From contig NZ_JAOULD010000014.1 of assembly GCF_029882185.1 (NCBI RefSeq), positions 1-39,006 on the forward strand: a stretch of DNA of 39,006 nucleotides, in the 5' to 3' direction. Below the pieces are notes generated by a model. That model searched no databases, was not told the origin of the DNA, and saw only the letters and a list, made by a program, of their open reading frames with translations. This document shows positions 1-7,731 of this stretch, piece by piece (position 1 is the first letter of the stretch; the number at the start of each line of letters is the position of its first letter). Origin of the DNA: Candidatus Nitrosopumilus sp. (GTDB lineage Archaea > Thermoproteota > Nitrososphaeria > Nitrososphaerales > Nitrosopumilaceae). Position numbers and translations under genes: made by a program.

Positions 1-1376
1 ATCCAAAGCATGTAAGACATTGTAAGTGCAGTTGCAACAAGACCCAAACCAAATGTTACAGCTCTAATTGTTGATCCTTCTTCAATGGCAGTTTCTAATG
101 CACCGTAAAAAAGAATCCATTCGCCCATGAAACCACTTGTTGGTGGAACACCCATTATTGTTAATGCACCAATTACTGCACATACGGCAGTGATTGGCAT
201 CTTTCCTGCTAATCCTCCTAATTTTGAAATGCTTCTAGTTCCGACTTTAATAATAATAATTCCTGCCATCATGAAGAGAATGCCTTTTCCAATTCCGTGT
301 GTCACATACATCATCTCTGCACCTGATAAACCAAGTGAAGACATTGAACCAATTCCAAACAAAAGATAACCCATCTGGCTGATACTAGAATATGCTAAAA
401 GACGTTTCAGATCATCTTGCATTAAAGCCATTGCACCACCATAAATCATGGTAACAAGGCCCCAGATATGGAACCAAATTGAGAGCTCTGCATATGTTAA
501 AGGCAAGAATTCTACAATTAATCTAAAAAGACCATAAGCTCCAATTCCAATCATTGCTGGAGACAATAATGCACTGATTGGTGTAGGTGCTGAACCATGG
601 ACATATGGAAGCCAAACATGGAACATGAAAACTGCCAGTTTAACTCCAAGTCCTATAGAAATTGCGACAGCAGAGTACATTGCAATATCAGCTGGAATTT
701 CAGATTCGTTGATATCTGCAAAGTCAAAACTACCAAGAGTCAATCCTATCATCAAGAATCCCAATAGTAAAACAACTGCACCTGCGTGAGTCCAAAACAA
801 GAACATTAAACCAATCTTTCTTCTTGGACCATCACCCCAGAGAGCAACCAAGAAGAAACCTGGAATCAACATCACTTCAAAGAAAATATAAAATTCAATC
901 AAATTGGTGGAAAGAACTGTTCCAAGCATACCCATTGCAAAGACAAGGTATAGTGCAAAGTAAAGGCCAGATTTAGCATTAACATAATCTGATAGAGAGG
1001 ATGATTCTACAATTGATGTTTGGCCGCTACCAGAAGTATTTAGTTTCTTTTCTTCTTCAAATTGCTCGTGGAATTTGTGAATCATATATGGTTTTGAGTA
1101 AAGTGCCAAGATTGTGGATAGCACATAAATGATGATTGCAAATGGTGATGCCAATCCATCCAATAAGAAACCAAATTCGCCGAACTGTTCAGTCCATGGA
1201 TAATGTTCTTCTACTGTTCCAGATAGTGCTGCATTAATTACAAGGATTGTTGTGTACAACAGAATTGCAAATGTAAACCACATTGCAGGAGTTGGTCCTA
1301 CTTTTCTTCCAATGATGTAAGCTACTGGTGATAAGAGTAATGGCAAGAAAACTGCCTGTAATAATGCGTATTCCAT
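1..1376 (-). CDS. nuoM: NADH-quinone oxidoreductase subunit M (partial, 3' end outside window)
   Basis: This is an antiporter-like, proton-pumping membrane subunit of complex I. The frame is open from an ATG at 1376 to the window edge (about 458 codons), so the C-terminus is missing. Hydrophobic helices run throughout. Subunit-M-type segments are visible, including EFYIFFEVMLIPGF, a charged loop with GDGPRRKIG, and the conserved DDLKRLLAYSSISQMGY stretch of the antiporter core. The ATG overlaps the nuoK stop by one base (TAATG), so translation is probably coupled. It could be confused with the related L and N subunits, but the length before the first antiporter motifs and the position after nuoK fit M. 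Further complex I genes (L, N) would be expected beyond the left edge. Confidence 0.93.
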   Translation of the reverse strand, partial: MEYALLQAVFLPLLLSPVAYIIGRKVGPTPAMWFTFAILLYTTILVINAALSGTVEEHYPWTEQFGEFGFLLDGLASPFAIIIYVLSTILALYSKPYMIHKFHEQFEEEKKLNTSGSGQTSIVESSSLSDYVNAKSGLYFALYLVFAMGMLGTVLSTNLIEFYIFFEVMLIPGFFLVALWGDGPRRKIGLMFLFWTHAGAVVLLLGFLMIGLTLGSFDFADINESEIPADIAMYSAVAISIGLGVKLAVFMFHVWLPYVHGSAPTPISALLSPAMIGIGAYGLFRLIVEFLPLTYAELSIWFHIWGLVTMIYGGAMALMQDDLKRLLAYSSISQMGYLLFGIGSMSSLGLSGAEMMYVTHGIGKGILFMMAGIIIIKVGTRSISKLGGLAGKMPITAVCAVIGALTIMGVPPTSGFMGEWILFYGALETAIEEGSTIRAVTFGLGLVATALTMSYMLW

Positions 1377-1681
1377 TATCCTTTCAAGCTCCTAAAGTCT
1401 GCAATATCGACATTTTGATACATGCGGTAAGCGACAATGATTAATGATAATCCAACTGCAACTTCTGCTGCGGCAATTGCAATTGAAAATAATGCCATAG
1501 TTTGACCACCACTATGAGGTAAAAATCTACCAAAAGCAACAATGTTCAAGTTTGCGGCATTGATGATTATTTCAACTGCAAATAACATTCGGATAAAATT
1601 ACGTTTAACTGCGAGTCCATAGATTCCTATGCCGAGCAAGGCAACAGATACCAAAGTGAAATCAACTAGCTCGCTGGTCAT
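1376..1681 (-). CDS. nuoK: NADH-quinone oxidoreductase subunit K
   Basis: Small complex I membrane subunit, 101 aa from the ATG at 1681, the usual NuoK length. Three hydrophobic helices are visible. The family glutamates sit inside the membrane segments: one in MLFAVEIIINAANLN and one in AIAAAEVAVGLSLI; both belong to the proton path. An ATG three codons upstream (1690) is possible, but the resulting MWR leader looks unlike the family. The gene overlaps the end of nuoJ by about 20 bases and overlaps nuoM by one base. Confidence 0.94.
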   Translation of the reverse strand: MTSELVDFTLVSVALLGIGIYGLAVKRNFIRMLFAVEIIINAANLNIVAFGRFLPHSGGQTMALFSIAIAAAEVAVGLSLIIVAYRMYQNVDIADFRSLKG

Positions 1682-2174
1682 TCTCCACATCCTCTCGTTT
1701 GGCTAAAACTAGTGCACCAGTAACAGAACCTGCCAAAAGCAACCCCATGAGAATTAATGCAGGCCAATAATATGTTACGAAGTCAGTTCCTATATCTCTA
1801 AAGTCAGTAGCAGGCTCATCAGTAGTTATGGTCTTGATTCCTGAATCCAAGAATACAGCTCCTAAAGATACCATAACTACAAGCATCAAACCAATACCTG
1901 CAAATTTTCTTCTCTTATCTTCAATTTTTTTGAAAATTAATTCTCTCTTAACTAACATTACAGTAAACAAGATCAAGACAGCGATTGAACCAACGTATAC
2001 TGCTAATTGGAATAATGCAACAAATGGTGCATCAAGCAAGAAAAAGAATCCAGCGATTCCTCCTAAAGTCCCCATCAGAGCAATAGAACCATAAATTAAT
2101 GATCTTAATTCTAGTGCAGCAATTGCTGAACCAATTGTAATCACTGCTAGTGCAAGAAAAGCAGCATCAGCCAT
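1662..2174 (-). CDS. nuoJ: NADH-quinone oxidoreductase subunit J
   Basis: Membrane subunit of the complex I proton-pumping arm, 170 aa with about five hydrophobic helices. The third carries the family signature seen as LFQLAVYVGSIAVLILF. I chose the ATG at 2174 because its start overlaps the nuoI stop in an 8-base ATGGCTGA junction. The open frame extends 16 codons further up (to 2222), but that stretch is polar and lies inside nuoI. It sits between nuoI and nuoK in the usual archaeal order. Confidence 0.92.
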   Translation of the reverse strand: MADAAFLALAVITIGSAIAALELRSLIYGSIALMGTLGGIAGFFFLLDAPFVALFQLAVYVGSIAVLILFTVMLVKRELIFKKIEDKRRKFAGIGLMLVVMVSLGAVFLDSGIKTITTDEPATDFRDIGTDFVTYYWPALILMGLLLAGSVTGALVLAKREDVENDQRAS

Positions 2175-2664
2175 GTGTTGCACCTCTATCAGATATTTGG
2201 ATTTCACTATCCTGTGCAACATATGGTTTTACTTGAAGTTGTGCAGGAGTGTAAATCAAACCTTCTTTTGAAAATGAGGATAACTCATAATCATTTGTCA
2301 TGTAAAGTGCATAAAATGGACATGCATCTACACAAAGACCACAGAAGACACATTTTCCATAATCAATTTGTGGCATGATTGATTTTTTATTTTGTTTTTG
2401 CTCTTCTGGAACTTTTACCATTGCAATAGCTTCTGCAACACCTTCACATGCAATTGAGCATAATTGACAACCAGTACAATGATCATGAAACAACATATGT
2501 CGTCCTTTTAATCCTGCAATTCCAACACCTGTCGAAGGATCAAATTGATATCCATCACCCACAAACTTTAATTTCTCCTCAGGATAACGTAGTGTAAATC
2601 GTTTAGTAGCAATATGTTTAATTCCTGAATTTAATGCTCGAATAATACCAGTTGCGGTTCCCAT
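2167..2664 (-). CDS. nuoI: NADH-quinone oxidoreductase subunit I (2x[4Fe-4S])
   Basis: Peripheral-arm subunit, 165 aa, carrying two ferredoxin-type clusters that pass electrons towards cluster N2. Two motifs of spacing CxxCxxCxxxC are clear: CTGCQLCSIAC and CVFCGLCVDAC, the second followed by Pro. The N-terminus has the basic HIATKRFTLRYPEEK segment typical of NuoI. The start ATG overlaps the nuoH stop by one base (TAATG). Confidence 0.95.
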   Translation of the reverse strand: MGTATGIIRALNSGIKHIATKRFTLRYPEEKLKFVGDGYQFDPSTGVGIAGLKGRHMLFHDHCTGCQLCSIACEGVAEAIAMVKVPEEQKQNKKSIMPQIDYGKCVFCGLCVDACPFYALYMTNDYELSSFSKEGLIYTPAQLQVKPYVAQDSEIQISDRGATHG

Positions 2665-3965
2665 TATTGTAATCCTCCTGGCCCTAACACTCCAGCGTAA
2701 AGCAAGCCAAGTGCAATAAAGATGTTAATGAATGCCAATCCAATTAATTTGGTCCATCCAAGATTCAATAACATATCAACTCTAATTCTTGGGAATACAC
2801 CTCTTGGTAACAAGATGAAGAATATGACACCAACGGTTTTTAGAACAAACCAAAGAGTACCATTAAGCATCTCTTGAGTAAATAATGGCAATCCAGGGAA
2901 TGGTCCTGCAACAATAGGGCCCATTTCAATTCCCTTTTCAAGAAGTTCTGCTGGGAATGGAGGAACGATCATTGGACCATTCCATCCACCCAGGAAAAGT
3001 ACAACAAATAATCCTGCAAACGCATATAGTTTGAGATAAGTTCCTAATTGAACAAGTCCATACATCATTCCAGATAATTCAGTTAGCCATCCTGCTACAA
3101 TCTCACTTTCTGCCTCTGGTAGATCAAATGGAATTCTTTCCAACTCAGCAAGCATTGTGATAAAGAATACAATTGCACCTACTGGTAAAAATACAATCCA
3201 TGGGAAACTAGACTGACTAGCAGCAATCTCAGACAAATTAAGTGAACCAGTTAACATTACTACACCTAACAAAGACAGGATCAGTGGGATTTCAAATGAA
3301 ACCATTTGGAATAATGCCCTGATACCACCAATGAATGGGAATTTACTGTTTGCAGACCATGCAGACAGGATTGTAATAATTGGGAAGAATCCAATTACTG
3401 CAAATACTCCAAGTAATCCCATCTCTACATCTGCAACTACCCAACCAGGAGCGACAGGAATGAATGCAACAAATGCTGCGGCAGTTGCAACAAACAATAC
3501 AGGTGCAGCCCAGAAAATAGGTTTATCAGCTTTTGCCGGAATGATAATTTCTTTTGAGATTAATTTTAGACCATCACCCATTAATTGTAAAATACCTTCT
3601 AATTTTCCACAATAGAAAGGACCAACTCTTAATTGTAATTTTGCAAGCATTTTTCTTTCAATAAAGATTGTTCCTGCTGCAATTAATGCTGCAAATCCAA
3701 ATCCAGGAAATGCCATAACTCTAAAGATATCAGTTGCCATGAATGCTTTAACAATTGGAAGAATACGAGACGGATCCGCTATCCAAGTTAATGCAAGAAA
3801 TGGTGTAAGTAATTCACCATCGATTACTGGCATTTCAATTACAAATAGAACCATCATAATTGCAGGAAGACCAATAAGGACTACAATGAAAATAATCCAA
3901 AATACATTATCAAGTAAAGATTTGATAAATTCACTTAGTTTGAAATTTGGTGCAATAACTGACAT
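2664..3965 (-). CDS. nuoH: NADH-quinone oxidoreductase subunit H
   Basis: Membrane subunit forming the quinone chamber of complex I, 433 aa with about nine hydrophobic helices. Diagnostic segments are visible: an acidic quinone-site loop in ERIPFDLPEAESEIVAGW, and GGIRALFQMVSFEIPL. The protein is longer than many bacterial NuoH because of an extended N-terminus and a periplasmic-type loop rich in Pro and Gly near residues 330-365. The ATG directly abuts the nuoD stop (TAA-ATG). Confidence 0.95.
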   Translation of the reverse strand: MSVIAPNFKLSEFIKSLLDNVFWIIFIVVLIGLPAIMMVLFVIEMPVIDGELLTPFLALTWIADPSRILPIVKAFMATDIFRVMAFPGFGFAALIAAGTIFIERKMLAKLQLRVGPFYCGKLEGILQLMGDGLKLISKEIIIPAKADKPIFWAAPVLFVATAAAFVAFIPVAPGWVVADVEMGLLGVFAVIGFFPIITILSAWSANSKFPFIGGIRALFQMVSFEIPLILSLLGVVMLTGSLNLSEIAASQSSFPWIVFLPVGAIVFFITMLAELERIPFDLPEAESEIVAGWLTELSGMMYGLVQLGTYLKLYAFAGLFVVLFLGGWNGPMIVPPFPAELLEKGIEMGPIVAGPFPGLPLFTQEMLNGTLWFVLKTVGVIFFILLPRGVFPRIRVDMLLNLGWTKLIGLAFINIFIALGLLYAGVLGPGGLQ

Positions 3966-5102
3966 TTATCGGTCTGCCTCCACTGGCCAATAATTAAGAC
4001 TCCAATAAACTGATGGCATATTACCTAGTTTTTCGCCTCTTAGAAGATTTGGTAAAGCAATTAGATTTCTAAAGGAAGGAACACTCAACTTTACTCTATA
4101 TGGTTCTGTTTTAGCATCAGAGACGATATAGCAACCCAAAGATCCTCTGCCAGATTCTACACGTTTGTAAACAGATTCAAGTCCCTTTGTTTTTGGATTT
4201 GGTTTTAGTTTAACTCGTACAGATCCTGACTTTGGCATTTTTTGTAATGCTTGTCGGATAATGTTACAGCTTTCCATCATATCAAGCCATGGAATTCTAG
4301 ATCTAGCATAAGAATCTCCTTCCTTCATTACATTAGTATGAACATCTAATTCATCATAGACATCATATGGTTCTTTAACTCTAAGATCATAATCAACACC
4401 ACTAGCACGAAGTACAGAACCTGTTGTTCCGTATCTGATTGCATCTTGTCTTGATAAAATACCCGTATCTCTAGTTCTTGAAATTAGAATAGGGTTATCG
4501 TAAAACACTGCAGCATATTCTTTGATACGTTTTTCAAAATAGTTGACTTGACGTAGACAAACATCTTCAAAGTTTGGCGGTAAGTCATTTCTAACGCCAC
4601 CTGGAACAAAGTGTGCATGTGTTACTCTAGCACCCGTCATTTTTTCCATAAGATCAATCAGTAATTCACGATCTCCTGCAGGCCACATGAACATTGTAGA
4701 ATGTCCCAAAAAGATACCATAGATTGCAAGCCAATACATGATGTAAATACATCGATTAAGTTCAGATGCAATTACTCTAACATATTTTGCACGTTCAGGA
4801 ACTTCAATTCCAAGAAGTTCTTCTGCACCCAAGACATATGGATATAATACATTACATGAATCGTGAATTACAGGTCTTTCCAAGTGAGGAATGTTTGTAA
4901 TGTAATTTCTATACTCGGCCATTTTTTCTTCTCCACGATGAACATAGCCTGGATCAGGATCACATGCAACAATATAATCACCATCAATTTGTACAATAAT
5001 TCTCATATGTCCAGAACCTGGATGTTGTGGTCCGACATTAAGAGTCATGATTCTCTCATCAACTTTTTGGAGTGCTAATCCAGGAGGTAATTCTACAGTC
5101 AT
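3966..5102 (-). CDS. nuoD: NADH-quinone oxidoreductase subunit D (49-kDa type)
   Basis: Peripheral-arm subunit, 378 aa, which with NuoB forms the quinone reduction site. The N-terminal NVGPQHPGSGHMRI matches the family signature GPQHPxxHG in modified form. The conserved region around GYVHRGEEKMAEYRNY and the C-terminal SVYWSLNYWPVEADR are also typical. It is related to the large subunit of NiFe hydrogenases, but I see no nickel-binding cysteine pairs. It starts two bases after the nuoC stop. Confidence 0.95.
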   Translation of the reverse strand: MTVELPPGLALQKVDERIMTLNVGPQHPGSGHMRIIVQIDGDYIVACDPDPGYVHRGEEKMAEYRNYITNIPHLERPVIHDSCNVLYPYVLGAEELLGIEVPERAKYVRVIASELNRCIYIMYWLAIYGIFLGHSTMFMWPAGDRELLIDLMEKMTGARVTHAHFVPGGVRNDLPPNFEDVCLRQVNYFEKRIKEYAAVFYDNPILISRTRDTGILSRQDAIRYGTTGSVLRASGVDYDLRVKEPYDVYDELDVHTNVMKEGDSYARSRIPWLDMMESCNIIRQALQKMPKSGSVRVKLKPNPKTKGLESVYKRVESGRGSLGCYIVSDAKTEPYRVKLSVPSFRNLIALPNLLRGEKLGNMPSVYWSLNYWPVEADR

Positions 5103-5104
5103 CT

Positions 5105-5692
5105 CTATCTTCCTTTTATTGCAAAGTCCTTTCTAAGTGGTGGTAAATCTGCCCAGTCTTCTGGCAAAAGTAATCGTCTGTTATCAGGATGACCTTCAAA
5201 GAAAACTCCAAACATTTCAAAAACTTCCCTTTCATGAAATTCAACACTATAAAACACATCTCTAAGAGTTGGAAGTTTTGTTGCATCATTGCCAGGAATT
5301 GGATGTGTTTCTCTTGGAGCTCTAGTAGCTAAAACTAGAATTTGTCTTGCCAATGATGAATCAGTGTAAGATCCTATATGATAAACAACCTCAATTTCAT
5401 TGTCTTGGGGGTAATCGACTCCTGAAACAGACTCTACATGATCATAATTTAATCCATCACGAATAAATTCAGCAACATCATGAACACTTTCTCGTCCAAC
5501 ATTAATTCTGACTCTATCTTCTTTTACAAATCCAACTTCAACTTTGTCACCGAACTTTTCAACAATTTTATCAGAAATACTCTTTTCAAATGCAGGTAAC
5601 TCTACAGGTGCAGGTTTCTTTGCTGCAGGTTTAGGAGGAGTTTGTGTTTTAGGTTTTGCATCTGCAGGAGGATTTTCAGTTTCAGTACTCAT
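5105..5692 (-). CDS. nuoC: NADH-quinone oxidoreductase subunit C (30-kDa type)
   Basis: Peripheral-arm subunit, 195 aa, separate from NuoD. Residues 1 to about 30 form a Pro/Lys/Ala-rich, probably disordered extension. The family core follows, with the motif EREVFEMFGVFFEGHPD and the terminal RRLLLPEDW and PLRKDF segments. The ATG overlaps the nuoB stop by one base. Confidence 0.93.
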   Translation of the reverse strand: MSTETENPPADAKPKTQTPPKPAAKKPAPVELPAFEKSISDKIVEKFGDKVEVGFVKEDRVRINVGRESVHDVAEFIRDGLNYDHVESVSGVDYPQDNEIEVVYHIGSYTDSSLARQILVLATRAPRETHPIPGNDATKLPTLRDVFYSVEFHEREVFEMFGVFFEGHPDNRRLLLPEDWADLPPLRKDFAIKGR

Positions 5693-6216
5693 TATACAAA
5701 CTTCCTAGCCTTCATTCTCTTGATTTTTTCTTGCAATAACATGCATCCTTGAATGAGAGTTTCAGGTCTAGGTGGGCAACCCGGAACATACACATCAACT
5801 GGGATAACTCCATCAATTCCCGGAAGTACATTGTATGAATCAAAATACAAACCTCCAGTAATTGCACAAGCTCCCATAGCAATTACATATTTTGGTTCTG
5901 GCATTTGATCATAAACTAATCTAAGACGTGGTGCCATTTTTCTTGTGATAGTTCCTTGAACAACTACAAGATCACATTGTCTTAATGAACCAAATGCTTC
6001 AATAATACCAAATCTTTCAACATCATATCTAGGACTTGATGCTGCACCAAATTCTACACTGCAACAAGCTGTTTCAATGTGTACAGGCCAGAGGGACCAA
6101 ATTCTACCCCAATTAATGGCATAGCCCAATGGTTTATCAATTGCTTTTTCTAAAATATCTCCGAGTTTTCCTACAAAGACATTTGCATTTTCTGGTGTCA
6201 CTAAATCTTTAAGCAA
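5692..6216 (-). CDS. nuoB: NADH-quinone oxidoreductase subunit B (cluster N2)
   Basis: Peripheral-arm subunit, 174 aa, binding the terminal [4Fe-4S] cluster N2. All four expected ligands are present: the tandem C51-C52 (ETACCSVEFGA), C117 (GACAITGG) and C147 (VPGCPPRPE). The start is a TTG at 6216, with no better in-frame ATG before the conserved domain. A palindromic TATA-like box lies in the 40-base gap after nuoA, so nuoB may also have its own promoter. Confidence 0.95.
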   Translation of the reverse strand: MLKDLVTPENANVFVGKLGDILEKAIDKPLGYAINWGRIWSLWPVHIETACCSVEFGAASSPRYDVERFGIIEAFGSLRQCDLVVVQGTITRKMAPRLRLVYDQMPEPKYVIAMGACAITGGLYFDSYNVLPGIDGVIPVDVYVPGCPPRPETLIQGCMLLQEKIKRMKARKFV

Positions 6217-6243
6217 TCTTATCCCCTACCCTCGTAAATACAA

Positions 6244-6253
6244 TTTATATAAA
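6244..6253 (-). promoter_or_regulatory. Possible internal TATA box for nuoB
   Basis: The sequence TTTATATAAA is a perfect palindrome, centred about 32 bases upstream of the nuoB TTG, in the only sizeable gap (40 bases) of the complex I operon. Its placement would give a leader of about 5 bases. Function is inferred from sequence and spacing only. Confidence 0.45.
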
Positions 6254-6256
6254 AAA

Positions 6257-6631
6257 CTACCATATCCTTCGTCTCCCTGATTGATACAATGCAAATGCCA
6301 TAGCACCAAACATGATTGCTAAAAAGCCCATCATAGGTAAAGTTGCAATCTTTGGAATTTCTAAAAGTGCACTTCCCCATGCATACAAGAAAATTGCCAT
6401 TACATCAAATACTACAAACATCAGAATATACGGATAATATTGCATCATAAAATGAGTTCTTCCTTCTCCAGAAGGGACTTGACCACATTCCATTGGCAAA
6501 AATTTTACTGGATTACTTCTTTTTCGAGGAGAAATCATTCTAGAAATTACTAGAGCTGGAGCCATTGCTACTATACCAAACGCAAACATCAATACAACGG
6601 TACTGTAATTGCCCGCTAATTCCCCGACCAA
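6257..6631 (-). CDS. nuoA: NADH-quinone oxidoreductase subunit A
   Basis: Membrane subunit of complex I, 124 aa with three hydrophobic helices. The central region has the family signature around KFLPMECGQVPSGEGRTHFMMQYYPYILMF, with the conserved E-C-G and the later FDVMAIFLYAWG. The predicted start is TTG at 6631. An in-frame stop lies four codons upstream, and the only internal ATG (residue 15) would cut into the first helix. A TATA-like box about 27 bases upstream agrees with a leaderless TTG start. This is the first gene of the operon. Confidence 0.93.
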   Translation of the reverse strand: MVGELAGNYSTVVLMFAFGIVAMAPALVISRMISPRKRSNPVKFLPMECGQVPSGEGRTHFMMQYYPYILMFVVFDVMAIFLYAWGSALLEIPKIATLPMMGFLAIMFGAMAFALYQSGRRRIW

Positions 6632-6654
6632 TTTAGCTTTTCACTCCAATTTTT

Positions 6655-6662
6655 GTATAAAA
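6655..6662 (-). promoter_or_regulatory. TATA box of the nuo operon
   Basis: TTTTATAC on the minus strand is centred about 27 bases before the nuoA TTG. This is the expected archaeal spacing for a leaderless message and supports the TTG as the start. Confidence 0.55.
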
Positions 6663-6716
6663 AGGTATGTTTCATTTTTAGGATCAGATTTGAAAAAAAT
6701 AACTTTTGAAAAGAAC

Positions 6717-6722
6717 TTAATA
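6717..6722 (+). promoter_or_regulatory. TATA-like box of the peroxiredoxin gene
   Basis: TTAATA is centred about 24 bases upstream of the ATG at 6744, suggesting a leaderless message divergent from the nuo operon. Confidence 0.4.
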
Positions 6723-6743
6723 GGATAACACCAGATTGCGATC

Positions 6744-7208
6744 ATGGCATTAAATGTAGGAGATATTGCCCCCAATTTTGAACTTCCAGACACAGAATTG
6801 AAAATGCGGACTCTGGAGGAATTCAAAGGAGGTAAAATTGTCTTATCGTTCATAGTAGCAGCAAGCTCTCCTGTTTGTGAAGTAGAACTTTGTACATTTA
6901 GAGACTCTTGGAAAGAAATTTCTAATACGGGTGCCAAAATTGTAGCGATTAGTAATGATGGTCCATTTGCAAACAAAGCTTTTGCAGAAAAACATAACTT
7001 TAGCTTCCCATTATTAGCTGATTATACAAGTAAAACAATAAGAGATTATGATGTTTTGATGCCAGATTTACTACACATCAAAGATTACAATGCAGCAAAA
7101 CGTTCTGTTTTCATAATTAATGAAGATGGAAAAATTGGTTACAGATGGGTTTCAGAAGATCCTCTAAAAGAACCAAACTATGAAGAAATTAAAAATTTCT
7201 TGAAATAA
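6744..7208 (+). CDS. Peroxiredoxin (AhpC/TSA superfamily, Bcp/AhpE-like)
   Basis: Thiol peroxidase of 154 aa that reduces hydroperoxides in the cytoplasm. The thioredoxin fold is recognisable from the N-terminal GDIAPNFELPDTE segment. The peroxidatic cysteine lies at about residue 45 in SSPVCEVELC, equivalent to the TPVCTxELC motif, and a second cysteine follows five residues later and could resolve the disulfide. The gene stands alone, divergent from nuo, and its stop lies 4 bases from the convergent BCCP stop. Subclass and reductant are not determinable here. Confidence 0.9.
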   Translation: MALNVGDIAPNFELPDTELKMRTLEEFKGGKIVLSFIVAASSPVCEVELCTFRDSWKEISNTGAKIVAISNDGPFANKAFAEKHNFSFPLLADYTSKTIRDYDVLMPDLLHIKDYNAAKRSVFIINEDGKIGYRWVSEDPLKEPNYEEIKNFLK

Positions 7209-7212
7209 AAAA

Positions 7213-7725
7213 TTATTCTATTTCAGCAACAACGTCGCCTTTAGCCACAGTTGCTGTTTCTTTGACTTTAATTGTTTTTACAATTCCGTCTTTATGTGAT
7301 TTAATAGCAACCTGCATTTTCATAGACTCCAAAGTACAGATCACATCTCCTTTCTTTACCGAGTCACCTTCTGTAATAGATATTGATACAACCTTGCCAG
7401 GAATTTGACTTTTCAAAGCTAGTTGTGCATCACCTGCACCACCGCCACCTGAATTTTTGTAAACAACTTCATCAAAGTGAATATGTAAATTTAGTGTGAT
7501 AGGAACATTGTCAATTACAATATTCATTTCATTTGTAGATTGTTCAAGATATTTTGCTTTGTGATATTTGTTATCTAAAATAAATTCAATTCCTTTAGAA
7601 TTCATTGAAATGATTTTTAAATTATGTTCGTTATCATTGATCTTAATTACATAATCGTTGTTGCCAAGATTCTCAACTATCTTCCCGTCGAATGATTTTT
7701 CAATATCTTGTATTTTATAATTCAT
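7213..7725 (-). CDS. Biotin carboxyl carrier protein of acetyl-/propionyl-CoA carboxylase
   Basis: Carries the biotin that shuttles carboxyl groups between the BC and CT subunits encoded just upstream. It is 170 aa long. An N-terminal domain of about 90 residues of unclear fold precedes a Gly-rich hinge (residues 93-98), then a biotinyl domain with the motif ESMKM; K136 is the expected biotinylated lysine (ESMKM instead of the common EAMKM). It begins 6 bases after the biotin carboxylase stop. The three-gene set matches the thaumarchaeal acetyl/propionyl-CoA carboxylase of the 3HP/4HB cycle. Confidence 0.93.
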   Translation of the reverse strand: MNYKIQDIEKSFDGKIVENLGNNDYVIKINDNEHNLKIISMNSKGIEFILDNKYHKAKYLEQSTNEMNIVIDNVPITLNLHIHFDEVVYKNSGGGGAGDAQLALKSQIPGKVVSISITEGDSVKKGDVICTLESMKMQVAIKSHKDGIVKTIKVKETATVAKGDVVAEIE

Positions 7726-7731
7726 TTATCA

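Noticed and set aside
127-369. Plus-strand frame of 80 codons
   Set aside because: Antisense shadow of nuoM, with a Pro/Ile-rich translation and no family match.
6641-6976. Minus-strand frame of 111 codons upstream of nuoA
   Set aside because: It overlaps the peroxiredoxin gene antisense, has no family resemblance, and contains the nuo promoter.
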